A stretch of DNA of 64,000 nucleotides. It comes from Flavobacteriaceae bacterium. GTDB lineage: Bacteria; Bacteroidota; Bacteroidia; Flavobacteriales; Flavobacteriaceae. The position numbers and the translations under genes were made by a program. Positions 1-7,816 of the stretch are shown piece by piece. Below the pieces are notes generated by a model that was given only the letters and a program-made list of their open reading frames with translations, was not told where the DNA came from and did not search any database. The stretch spans positions 62,001 to 126,000 of the forward strand of contig WUAI01000002.1 of NCBI GenBank assembly GCA_009827225.1, given 5' to 3'. Position 1 is the stretch's first letter; every line of letters starts with the position of its first letter.

Positions 1-1
1 T

Positions 2-511
2 CAAATCATTTTTTCGACTGCTTACGATAAATATGCTTTGCGAGCTTTTGATGTTCATGCGATCGATTATTTACTGAAGCCATATACCAAAGAGAGATTT
101 CAGAAGGCCATCGATAAACTAGACTTTTCAAAGAACCAGGAAGGGATTGCACCTCTGGCAGTAGATGTGGTTATGAACAGTTCCACCTACCCCGAAAGAA
201 TACTGGTGGAGTATCAGAAAAAATTCATTACCATTTCAACCAAAGAGATCATTTGGATCGAAGCATATGGGGACTATTCCAAATTGCATACTGCCAGGGA
301 AAAGTATGTCAGTAATTTTGGAATTTCTCAATTGGAGGACAAGTTGGATCCAAAGAGTTTCCTGAGAGTGCATCGATCGTCTATGATCAATATCAACGAA
401 ATCAAACAAGTCGACAAATACTCTAAATCCTTTGATATGTCTATGAGTAACGGGGACGTTGTGAGAGTGAGTCGAGGTTATATGGACGCCGTCAAGAAGC
501 TAATCTTTTAG
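2..511 (+). CDS. LytTR-family response regulator, 5' end cut by the window edge
   Basis: The frame is open from base 2, so this is the C-terminal part of a longer gene. It begins in the last strand and helix of a receiver (REC) domain: a Thr-Ala-Tyr stretch followed by LLKPY, which carries the conserved REC lysine. About 100 residues of LytTR DNA-binding domain follow, with the typical IxWIEAxGDYSKLH and FLRVHRSSMININ segments. Family knowledge: such proteins are phosphorylated by a 7TM or 5TM histidine kinase, often encoded just upstream, and bind direct repeats in promoters. The kinase and the phospho-acceptor Asp would lie left of the window. The 3' end overlaps the convergent TauE gene by 4 bases. 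A TTG at 38 is only an internal codon. Confidence 0.93.
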   Translation, partial: QIIFSTAYDKYALRAFDVHAIDYLLKPYTKERFQKAIDKLDFSKNQEGIAPLAVDVVMNSSTYPERILVEYQKKFITISTKEIIWIEAYGDYSKLHTAREKYVSNFGISQLEDKLDPKSFLRVHRSSMININEIKQVDKYSKSFDMSMSNGDVVRVSRGYMDAVKKLIF

Positions 512-1275
512 AGAAAGGCGGTATCAATTCCTTTGATCAGCAATACAATACCACTGATCACCATTATTGTAATAAGCCACCTGCGGAAAGCGAGTTTACT
601 CATTCTGAAAAGTAACCACTTACCGATTAAGTTTCCTACAATGGCACCCAGACCTAAAGCCAGGCCCAGAATCCAAAGTTTGCCATCTAGGAGTCCGAAG
701 TATACATAACCACTTACTTGTGCCAGTCCCAGGAAGAAAGACTGTGCGGCTTTAGTACCTACGAGGTACTCCTTGTCGATGCCCGCATTTAGCAAAAATG
801 GATTCAGGATAGGACCCATACCGCCGGTAAAAGTTCCAACTATGGAAACAAATAATCCCAATGGGATAAAATACCATAGCTCCACACGGAAGGAGCGGTC
901 CTTTTTTCCAAAGCCGTATTGAAATATGGTACTGATCAGAAAGAGTCCTACGAATATTTGAATCCAATATATTTTTACTTCGGAAAAGAGCCAGGCGGCC
1001 AATAATGCACCAAACATGGCCGGCGGGACAAAATACCAGAATACCTTCCAGTTGATATATTTCCAGAAGATCAGAATACGCGTGGGCCGGCTTATAAAAG
1101 CTCCGAGATTAATGACGGGTGCTGTTTGCGAAGTTCCAATCAGAAAGTTCAAAATAGGAATTTGCATCATCGCTCCGCCGCCCCCACTAATGGTGGAAAG
1201 CGTAAAGGTGGCCGAACCCAATAAGAATAAGGCGAGGAACAACCACACTGATATTTCAGAAAAGAGCTCAGGCAT
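508..1275 (-). CDS. TauE/SafE-family membrane permease
   Basis: This is a polytopic inner-membrane protein of the TauE/SafE (DUF81) family, whose members export sulfite or organosulfonates; the substrate here is unknown. The N-terminal membrane segment runs into a glycine-rich turn (STISGGGGAMMQIPIL) and a second half repeats the fold with GTFTGGMGPILNPFLL, the usual internal duplication. The frame opens at a GTG at 1290, but that codon lies inside a terminator hairpin (1281-1301). I therefore prefer the ATG at 1275, giving MPELFSEISVWLF and about 255 residues, normal for the family. It is convergent with the LytTR gene. A second, half-length member is at 53757-54128. Confidence 0.88.
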   Translation of the reverse strand: MPELFSEISVWLFLALFLLGSATFTLSTISGGGGAMMQIPILNFLIGTSQTAPVINLGAFISRPTRILIFWKYINWKVFWYFVPPAMFGALLAAWLFSEVKIYWIQIFVGLFLISTIFQYGFGKKDRSFRVELWYFIPLGLFVSIVGTFTGGMGPILNPFLLNAGIDKEYLVGTKAAQSFFLGLAQVSGYVYFGLLDGKLWILGLALGLGAIVGNLIGKWLLFRMSKLAFRRWLITIMVISGIVLLIKGIDTAFL

Positions 1276-1280
1276 AAAAA

Positions 1281-1301
1281 AATCCGCCACGAGGGCGGAT
1301 T
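1281..1301 (-). terminator. Intrinsic terminator of the BON-LysM gene
   Basis: A perfect 8-bp stem AATCCGCC/GGCGGATT with a 5-nt loop, followed on the minus strand by a run of seven T. It ends the BON-LysM transcript and sits directly against the ATG of the TauE gene. Confidence 0.8.
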
Positions 1302-1321
1302 AAAAATACGATTAATTCGAT

Positions 1322-1699
1322 TTATAGGTTCGGAATCACCAATTCCTGACCGGGATGAATCATATCCGGATTGTTCAAGATATTTCTGTTGGCTTCAAAA
1401 ATAGCATTGTACTTCATAGCATTTCCGTAGTAGTGCTTGGCAATCTTGCTCAATGATTCTCCACTTTCCACTGTGTGACGGGCGTAAACTGAATCGTCTG
1501 CTACTTTAATGTCCGCCATGATGTCAGAAGGATTTTCTCCTCCCACTCTTTTTATTTCGTCCCACAACAAGTTTTTCTCATAGGGAGTGGCAGCCGTACC
1601 CCAAACTTGTAATTGTCCGTTTTCTTCTTTTACGTCACCATCCTGAATGTTCAACTTTTCTCCCAATTCGAGGACGCTTTGATATTTTGCTCTAACCAT
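1322..1699 (-). CDS. BON-LysM domain protein, Kbp (YgaU)-like
   Basis: A 125-residue protein without a signal peptide. Residues 1-65 look like a BON domain and residues about 73-122 are a clear LysM domain (HTVESGESLSKIAKHYYG ... ILNNPDMIHPGQELVIP). This two-domain order is that of E. coli Kbp/YgaU, a cytoplasmic potassium-binding protein of about 149 residues; a potassium role here is inferred from that family only. A minus-strand box TAAATTTG at 1734-1741 is a plausible -7 element. The gene ends at a strong terminator, so it is probably monocistronic. Confidence 0.85.
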   Translation of the reverse strand: MVRAKYQSVLELGEKLNIQDGDVKEENGQLQVWGTAATPYEKNLLWDEIKRVGGENPSDIMADIKVADDSVYARHTVESGESLSKIAKHYYGNAMKYNAIFEANRNILNNPDMIHPGQELVIPNL

Positions 1700-1856
1700 T
1701 TGTTATATTTTTTAATTAGTAGTGTTAAAGTTACAAATTTAAGGCCAATAGGGCGGTCTGGAGATTTAAATTATGGTTAACGAAATTGGTTTTCGTTGAA
1801 CCGTATTCATTTTTGGACAAAGAGAATACTCAAGGGAATTTTTTCTTCGGAAATGA

Positions 1857-2324
1857 TTACAAATTAGGCAGATAGGCTTCAGCCTCTTCCTCTGTGAATT
1901 TCGATCTGAAGCTAAAAGCATAAGGCGACTCACCATGCTCCTGCAGGTATTCTAACCTTTCTTTTCCTTCTTGCAGAGTGGGTATATGCCCTTCAGCAAT
2001 AAACCAGAGTACCATATGCATTTTCGGCATTTTGGCGAACCATTCTTTTTTACGCTTGTACACTTCAACGTGAATCGATTTGTAGACATAATCGAATAAA
2101 CTATCCCGGTCTTCCCAGACACTCATATTCACGAGAATGAATTTAGAATCATAGGCCTCTATGGAAAACAAATCTTCGCCTTCATTATCGTCATAACGCC
2201 ATACAAACCCTATGCTTTTATCGGCTTCTGCATTCACGCGATCTAAGTTGGCAACGAAATCTGCCATAAGCGGACTCTCAATGGTATCCAGGGCTTCGGC
2301 GATGTTGAATTGTGCTAAGTGCAA
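1857..2324 (-). CDS. DUF3291-domain protein
   Basis: A small soluble protein of unknown function. It has the DUF3291 hallmarks: an N-terminal HLAQFNIA strand, then SPLMADFVANLDRVNAEADKSIGFVWR, NMSVWEDRDSLFDYVYKS and a C-terminal FSFRSKF stretch. The fold is probably an alpha-beta-barrel (EthD/ABM-like) dimer. The frame continues upstream to a GTG at 2411, but family members start right at the HLAQ strand. I chose the TTG at 2324, giving about 155 residues; the 29 extra codons have no family counterpart. The start is the least certain part of this entry. Confidence 0.78.
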   Translation of the reverse strand: MHLAQFNIAEALDTIESPLMADFVANLDRVNAEADKSIGFVWRYDDNEGEDLFSIEAYDSKFILVNMSVWEDRDSLFDYVYKSIHVEVYKRKKEWFAKMPKMHMVLWFIAEGHIPTLQEGKERLEYLQEHGESPYAFSFRSKFTEEEAEAYLPNL

Positions 2325-2535
2325 AATAATGGAGATTAAAACGGCACCTTTCTCAAGGAAAAACCAGCTGACGTAAACAAAAGTTTCGTCTGGGGAGACG
2401 GCTGGAATCACTCAAAATTGGTGCCTATATTTTTAAAGGGAATAACTTCTTATGTAAACCCGCGTAAATATAATTGAAAGCTAGGAATTCTAAAAATGTA
2501 CGAATGAAGAAATGTCCGTAGAACTTAAATTTTCG

Positions 2536-3105
2536 TCAGCGTGACTTGATATTAGCCGCGCACAAGCGTATGATTTCATCAATTCGCCTGGCTCTCGTTT
2601 CGGGCCGTTTGGCACTTTGCAACCAGCTTAAATAGCTTTTTCGATAGCCGCGAGAGAAATTCTGATAATTCTCCATGGCCAATGGATTTTGATTGAATGC
2701 CAATCGAAGTTCATCAGGAATTACAAGGTTCTCCACATCATCCATAGCCGTCCAGGTTCCGGTTTCTTTAGCCAGATCGATCATTTTCCAGCCACTATCA
2801 TGAATCAATCCTTCCTGTTCCAACTCAGAGATGTATTTTTTATTAAGCGCGCTCCACGTACTTTTAGGGTTTCTAGGGCAAAAGTATTGTCGCCTTTTAC
2901 CATTCCCCAAGCTCTTCACGGTGCTATCGATCCAACCATAACAGAGCGCTACGCGTACTGCTTCTTCCCAACGCATGGTAGGCACCTGATTCTCTAATTT
3001 GAAAAATATAAGGTAAACGCCTTTAGGGTAACGATGGTGATTCATATCAAGCCAATCCCGCCATTCGACATCTCTAGGAAAGTATAGTTCGGGTTTTTCG
3101 TCCAT
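2536..3105 (-). CDS. YdeI/OmpD-associated family protein
   Basis: A 189-residue cytoplasmic protein of the YdeI (OmdA) family. The N-terminal half has the WLDMNHHRYPKGVYLIFFK and WEEAVRVALCYGWIDSTVKS segments typical of these proteins. The C-terminal half matches the OmdA domain: IPDELRLAFNQNPLAMENYQNFS, then YLSWLQSAKRPETRARRI. Some family members are linked to bacteriocin or antimicrobial-peptide protection, but the biochemistry is unknown. It follows the M1 peptidase stop by only a few bases in the minus-strand order, so shared transcription is possible. Confidence 0.87.
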   Translation of the reverse strand: MDEKPELYFPRDVEWRDWLDMNHHRYPKGVYLIFFKLENQVPTMRWEEAVRVALCYGWIDSTVKSLGNGKRRQYFCPRNPKSTWSALNKKYISELEQEGLIHDSGWKMIDLAKETGTWTAMDDVENLVIPDELRLAFNQNPLAMENYQNFSRGYRKSYLSWLQSAKRPETRARRIDEIIRLCAANIKSR

Positions 3106-3107
3106 TG

Positions 3108-4745
3108 TTATTCCACTTTTTCGGAATCTACCAGGAAGTCCGGCATGAGTTCAACTTCCTGAATGGAATTCTCGAATTTCTTTGATTTCCATTCTGCTTT
3201 CGGAAAGATCCATGTTTCTTCTCCGTCCACATCGATCATCACAGGCATGTCAAATTTCTCGATGATATTGGAATACCGAAAACTTAGTTCGTTATCGGTC
3301 CATTTGTACTCAAGTTTAGGAATCATCACCGTGCGAAGATATTGTTGCCAGAATTCTGTTAGATCAATACCCGACTGTTCACTAATATATTGCTCTACCT
3401 GGACACTGGTGACGGTTTGATGCCTGAATTCAGAGTTGAGTCCTCGAAGTATTTGCCGCCATTTTTTATCGTCTTCGATGAGTTGTCGCAATGTGTGAAG
3501 TATATTGGATCCCTTATAATACATATCATTACTTCCACGACGATTTACGTTATATGGCCCGATAACCGGAACGTCGTTCTGAATCATCCTCCGGGTACCT
3601 GTCACGTATTCCGAAGAGGCCACCTTCCCAAAGTGATAGTCTAAGTAAAGGTTTTCGGAATAGGCTGTGAATCCCTCATGCACCCACATGTCAGCCACAT
3701 CTTTATTGGTGATGTTATTGGCAAACCATTCATGCCCCGCTTCGTGTATAATGATGAAATCGAATCGCAATCCCCATCCGCTTCCGCTTAAATCGGTACC
3801 AAGGTATCCATTCTGATATTCATTACCATAGGTCACGCTGCTTTGATGCTCCATCCCCAGGTAAGGAACTTCCACCAACTTAAAACTGTCTTCATAGAAG
3901 GGGTAGGGGCCAAACCAATATTCAAAAGCCTGCATCATCATAGGCACCTGCTCGAATTGCACTTTCGCCTTTTCCAGGTTCTCACGCAGCACCCAGTAAT
4001 CCAGATCCAATTCACCATTCAGACCTTCATATTTTTCGGAAAAGTTCACGTAATCCCCAATGTTGATATTCACTCCATAATTGTTGATGGGATTTACCAC
4101 TTGCCAATGCCATGTTTTCAATGCGCCGGCATCTTTTACATTTACGAGGCGCCCATTGCCAACTGCTGTAAGCCCAATAGGAGCTGTGATGTGAAGATCG
4201 ATTCCACGTTCGGGCTCGTCGGCGGGATGGTCCTTATTTGGCCACCATATACTCGAACCAATCCCTTGATTAGATGTTGCGATAAAATACTTCCCATTGG
4301 AGTCTTGTTCCCAGGTAAATCCGCCATCCCAAGGTGGTCGCACCGCTTGTTTCGGAGTACCTTCAAAGTAAATGATAATCGATTCTTCATCCCCGATTTT
4401 GCCTTTTTTCATTTCGATGAAATGTGCTGATCCTTCCGAAGTAACATTCAAATCTTTGCCTTGTTTTTCCACCCGACTTATTTTCATTGGGGCTTGCAAA
4501 TCGACCTGCATGATTGTGTTACGATCCAGCACCTTATAAGTGATAGTGTTGCTTCCCATGATGGACTTCTCCATAGGATTTACGGTCACTTTTAGTTCAT
4601 AGTGCTGTAAATCCCACCAGGCTCGCTGTTCCGTAATACTTCCTCTTAAGGTGTCCTGCCTGGTAAATTCCTGTGCTGAGATTGTGATGGATCCTCCTAT
4701 AAAGAATAAGATAACGATGATGTTTTTGCTGAAAAAAGTACGCAT
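3108..4745 (-). CDS. Secreted M1-family zinc metallopeptidase
   Basis: An aminopeptidase-type M1 peptidase of 545 residues with an N-terminal signal peptide ending near ISAQ. The zinc site is complete: HEAGH at residues 334-338 and the third ligand Glu357 in WVHEGFT, with the spacing expected for HExxH-x18-E. The exopeptidase motif is GMEHQ (297-301) rather than GAMEN, as in many bacterial M1 paralogs. The likely catalytic Tyr lies in DMYYKGSNILH. The protein lacks the long C-terminal helical domain of PepN. There is no T9SS tail, so it is probably periplasmic. It lies 11 bp after the M28 peptidase stop, suggesting a two-gene peptide-scavenging operon. Confidence 0.95.
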   Translation of the reverse strand: MRTFFSKNIIVILFFIGGSITISAQEFTRQDTLRGSITEQRAWWDLQHYELKVTVNPMEKSIMGSNTITYKVLDRNTIMQVDLQAPMKISRVEKQGKDLNVTSEGSAHFIEMKKGKIGDEESIIIYFEGTPKQAVRPPWDGGFTWEQDSNGKYFIATSNQGIGSSIWWPNKDHPADEPERGIDLHITAPIGLTAVGNGRLVNVKDAGALKTWHWQVVNPINNYGVNINIGDYVNFSEKYEGLNGELDLDYWVLRENLEKAKVQFEQVPMMMQAFEYWFGPYPFYEDSFKLVEVPYLGMEHQSSVTYGNEYQNGYLGTDLSGSGWGLRFDFIIIHEAGHEWFANNITNKDVADMWVHEGFTAYSENLYLDYHFGKVASSEYVTGTRRMIQNDVPVIGPYNVNRRGSNDMYYKGSNILHTLRQLIEDDKKWRQILRGLNSEFRHQTVTSVQVEQYISEQSGIDLTEFWQQYLRTVMIPKLEYKWTDNELSFRYSNIIEKFDMPVMIDVDGEETWIFPKAEWKSKKFENSIQEVELMPDFLVDSEKVE

Positions 4746-4756
4746 GTTTTGACTTA

Positions 4757-6088
4757 TTATCTGAAAATTGAATTTGGAAATACCACGACACTTTCATGAC
4801 CTTCGGGCCCTACCGCAGCCACTCCGAAGAAAAAGTTATCGATTACTATTCCATCAAGTGTATATTCGCTTACATCACCAACATTACGGCTATAGTCCCA
4901 GGTGGGAGAGGTGGTATCACGCCAGTATATTTTATAGGAGGTTGCTCCTTCAACTTTGTCCCATTTCAGTTTGGCCGAAGGTTCTACGATACCCCCAATG
5001 GCTACATTCTTAGGTGAAGGAGGAGCCCAGGCAAGGTTCGCCATAGTGATTGCATTTACAGCGGTAAGCTTGGCCGCATAGTCGAAGTTCACAAATTTTA
5101 GCTTGTCCCCGTATTCGATCCCGTCCTCGAAACGTATGTCCTGATGTTGCTGGGTATAATTTTCATGAGCCTCCATAATTCGTATTCCCGGAAAACCCAC
5201 ATCATTGAAGGGGCGGTGATGACCACCACGGCCAAAGCGATCCAGTCTATATATCATAATCGGATTCATTTCCGGCATATATTGTTGCGTAGTGGCGTGC
5301 ACATAGCGTGCCAATTGTCTGGAAATGCCATCTACTTCACCACCATAAAATCTTCGACGGCCACGATCTCTTTCGGATTCTGTGGGTGGCACAGGTTCTG
5401 AGAAGATTCGAAAATCCCGATTGCTCACCACTCCGTTGACTCCTTTAATGTTCCCAATCATATCGTTGTTTAATACCCCGATGATTTCCCAGTTATTTTC
5501 CTTGGCGAAACGTGCAAATCCCTTTCCTCCAAATAATCCTTGTTCTTCCCCGCTCAATCCGAGGTAAACAATACTGTTCTCAAATTTATATTTTGATAGG
5601 ACCCTGGCAGCTTCCATGGCTCCGGCCATTCCCGTGGCATTATCGTTTGCACCAGGGGAGTCGTCCGTAAAATTATTAGGATCACTTACCCTGGAATCGA
5701 TGTCACCACTCATGATGATATATCTATTCGGATATTTAGTGCCTTTTTGAACCGCCGCAACATTGACTACCCATACATCCTTCGTGATACGGGAGTTTTC
5801 GCCTTGTTTCACCAAGTCTTTTTGGTAGAATACATCCAGACAGTTGTTACATGCTTCGGAAATTTTATCAAACTCGGATTTGATCCAACGACGTGCGGCA
5901 CCAATACCACGAGTTTCTGAAATGGTATCGCTAAGCGTATGTCGTGTACCGAAATTTGCCAAAGCCGTGACATCTTTTTCCAGACGATCCGCGGAGACCT
6001 CGGAAATGATGTCATAAATACGAGAATCGGTTTGAGCCACTGAACAAAGTGACAGGCAAACAAATGCTGCGAGGAAAATGTATTTCAT
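4757..6088 (-). CDS. Secreted M28-family peptidase with C-terminal fibronectin type III domain
   Basis: A 443-residue exported peptidase (signal peptide to about residue 19, SVAQ). M28 core motifs are visible: SPGANDNATG with Asp149 as bridging zinc ligand, SGEEQGLFG with Glu181-Glu182 as base and ligand, and a C-terminal HHRPFNDVGFPGIRIMEAHE segment. The usual GHxDS strand reads GDIDS (128-132), so the first His ligand appears as Asp129. Residues about 352-443 look like an FnIII domain that packs beside the catalytic domain. It is probably cotranscribed with the M1 peptidase just downstream; together they would degrade peptides to amino acids in the periplasm. Confidence 0.92.
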   Translation of the reverse strand: MKYIFLAAFVCLSLCSVAQTDSRIYDIISEVSADRLEKDVTALANFGTRHTLSDTISETRGIGAARRWIKSEFDKISEACNNCLDVFYQKDLVKQGENSRITKDVWVVNVAAVQKGTKYPNRYIIMSGDIDSRVSDPNNFTDDSPGANDNATGMAGAMEAARVLSKYKFENSIVYLGLSGEEQGLFGGKGFARFAKENNWEIIGVLNNDMIGNIKGVNGVVSNRDFRIFSEPVPPTESERDRGRRRFYGGEVDGISRQLARYVHATTQQYMPEMNPIMIYRLDRFGRGGHHRPFNDVGFPGIRIMEAHENYTQQHQDIRFEDGIEYGDKLKFVNFDYAAKLTAVNAITMANLAWAPPSPKNVAIGGIVEPSAKLKWDKVEGATSYKIYWRDTTSPTWDYSRNVGDVSEYTLDGIVIDNFFFGVAAVGPEGHESVVVFPNSIFR

Positions 6089-6143
6089 AAGGAATCTTTG
6101 CCTTAAAATTAGTGAAAATTAGACAGTTTGTTCAGGGACTGTT

Positions 6144-6581
6144 TTATTTAATCAGGACAAAGGCGTCTTCCGCAACAGGTGGAATATTCACACTGTTTTG
6201 AAGGAATTCTTCCATGGTGGAATCTTCACAACAATCACTGGTTACGGTGGTAAACGTAAAACGGAGTGTATCCCTTACATTTTCACTTAACTCCAGTACA
6301 TAATCACTCCCACTAACCACAATGTGATAAAAGATGGGTAACTGGTTATCTGCAAAGAATGCCCTGGGTTTTATATAAATTACTGCATCCGGCCCGGACA
6401 ACTTAAATGAGTCCATTACGAATTCCGTCCCAATTAAAGGGTTACCATTGGCATCACGATAGGAGATCAGAAATTCGTTGGCGGCACAAAGTACAGTGGA
6501 GCAATCCGGACCTACGTCTTCGTCTCCTTCACAACTTATAAAGGGCATCAATAGTACAAGGAGTAAGAGTTTTTTTAGCAT
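6144..6581 (-). CDS. Hypothetical lipoprotein
   Basis: A small predicted lipoprotein of about 145 residues. From the ATG at 6581 it reads MLKKLLLLVLLMPFISCEG, a lipoprotein signal with lipobox FISC; the upstream in-frame start at 6602 would add seven residues before the signal and is less likely. The acidic EGDEDVG after the Cys fits a Bacteroidota lipoprotein export signal (K/S-D/E-rich), so it may be surface exposed. The rest is beta-rich with several Cys. I recognise no domain. Confidence 0.75.
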   Translation of the reverse strand: MLKKLLLLVLLMPFISCEGDEDVGPDCSTVLCAANEFLISYRDANGNPLIGTEFVMDSFKLSGPDAVIYIKPRAFFADNQLPIFYHIVVSGSDYVLELSENVRDTLRFTFTTVTSDCCEDSTMEEFLQNSVNIPPVAEDAFVLIK

Positions 6582-6604
6582 TGAAATATGGTTATGTTCC
6601 AAAT

Positions 6605-7801
6605 TTATTGAATAAACGTGACTTTGGTAATGAGTCCGTCATTCACTTCGTAAATCGCAATGGCACTTAGGTTTCTTCCATTGATGGTAAGATATTCTTC
6701 GTCAATGACCTTGTTGTCATACATTATGCGGTTCTTTATTTCACAGTTTAAGTCCGGGGTGTTTTTAAAGAAACTTCCATACATTTTCTTCATGGCTTCT
6801 TTTCCTTCGGAAATGAGGGTGTCCGGGAAGTTATATAATTTGATATCGTCTGAATAGGTAGCCATAAAGGCATCGATGTCTCTATTGTTATAAGCTTCTA
6901 GCTGTACATCGACCACCGTCTCAGGATCTTTTCCTATAGTTTCCGCAGCGAAAGCAAGCTTTTTGCCATTTGGGCTTACAGCCAACCGGGTAATTTCATT
7001 CAGATTATAGTCGGGAAGATCCGCAACCATTTTCCATTCCCCATTTCCGAAAAGATCGTACAAAAAGAGCTTGTCACCACTGCCCAGCAACAACCTTGAA
7101 TCGTCCAGCCAGATATGATCCTGTATTCCGATGGGCAACTGACACACAAAAAAACTCTCCAATGATTCCATATCCAATTGATATATGTCCCAGTTTCCCT
7201 CCTCATTTATGGCCGTGTAGCTCATGGCATCAGTACCGGGAACTTTATGAATCGATCTTCCCGATCCTTCCAGTATCGTATCCAGCTTCTGTGTTTTTAG
7301 ATTAGCGACTACCAGGTCCAATTGATTTCCAGCCAAAACCGACGCCAATAAAGTCTCGCTATTCGCAAAGGCATAATAGGCCACTTGTAACTCGTCCAGT
7401 AAGATTCTTACATCTGATGATGGCTTCTTCTTGTATGAATAAAGACGCTGTTTCCCATCCGGATCCAAACGAACAGCAGCCACCTCCTGACTACCTGGAA
7501 TTCGTTGAGGTGAATATTCCCCACCTTCCGTATCTAAAAAAAGAAATTCCGGAGAGAGCGAAGTAGCTCCGCTAATAGCAATATCAGTGTCTTTACCTTG
7601 AGTTCCGGCAAATAAAAGGGTTTCGCTGTCATAGAAGGATGGCTGATTGTCGTAGCCAATATTTTTTGAAACATTCTGCGGTTCAGAGATGGTGAAGCTT
7701 TCAGCCGAAATGTCAATATCCGAAATATACACCTCGGTGTTGGTTTGTGCTATTAAAATTTCCGAAGTAACTAGAATTAGGGTGAACAGGTACTTTTGCA
7801 T
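6605..7801 (-). CDS. TolB-like beta-propeller fused to a SnoaL-like domain
   Basis: A 398-residue exported protein (signal peptide ending near ILIAQ). Residues about 35-285 carry WD40/PD40-type blades (for example PSFYDSETLLFAGTQGKDTDIAI and ISPNGKKLAFAAETIG-like turns), as in TolB-related propellers. The last 100 residues are a SnoaL/NTF2-like domain starting VDVQLEAYNNRDIDAFMATY and ending IYEVNDGLITKVTFIQ. SnoaL folds bind small ligands or act as hydrolases; no catalytic role can be assigned. The ATG is 16 bases before the FG-GAP gene stop, so the two may be cotranscribed. Confidence 0.82.
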   Translation of the reverse strand: MQKYLFTLILVTSEILIAQTNTEVYISDIDISAESFTISEPQNVSKNIGYDNQPSFYDSETLLFAGTQGKDTDIAISGATSLSPEFLFLDTEGGEYSPQRIPGSQEVAAVRLDPDGKQRLYSYKKKPSSDVRILLDELQVAYYAFANSETLLASVLAGNQLDLVVANLKTQKLDTILEGSGRSIHKVPGTDAMSYTAINEEGNWDIYQLDMESLESFFVCQLPIGIQDHIWLDDSRLLLGSGDKLFLYDLFGNGEWKMVADLPDYNLNEITRLAVSPNGKKLAFAAETIGKDPETVVDVQLEAYNNRDIDAFMATYSDDIKLYNFPDTLISEGKEAMKKMYGSFFKNTPDLNCEIKNRIMYDNKVIDEEYLTINGRNLSAIAIYEVNDGLITKVTFIQ

Positions 7802-7816
7802 TCTTATAACAAATTG

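Noticed and set aside
3843-4430. Open frame of 195 codons on the plus strand
   Set aside because: It lies wholly antisense to the M1 peptidase and has no domain, signal or codon pattern of its own.
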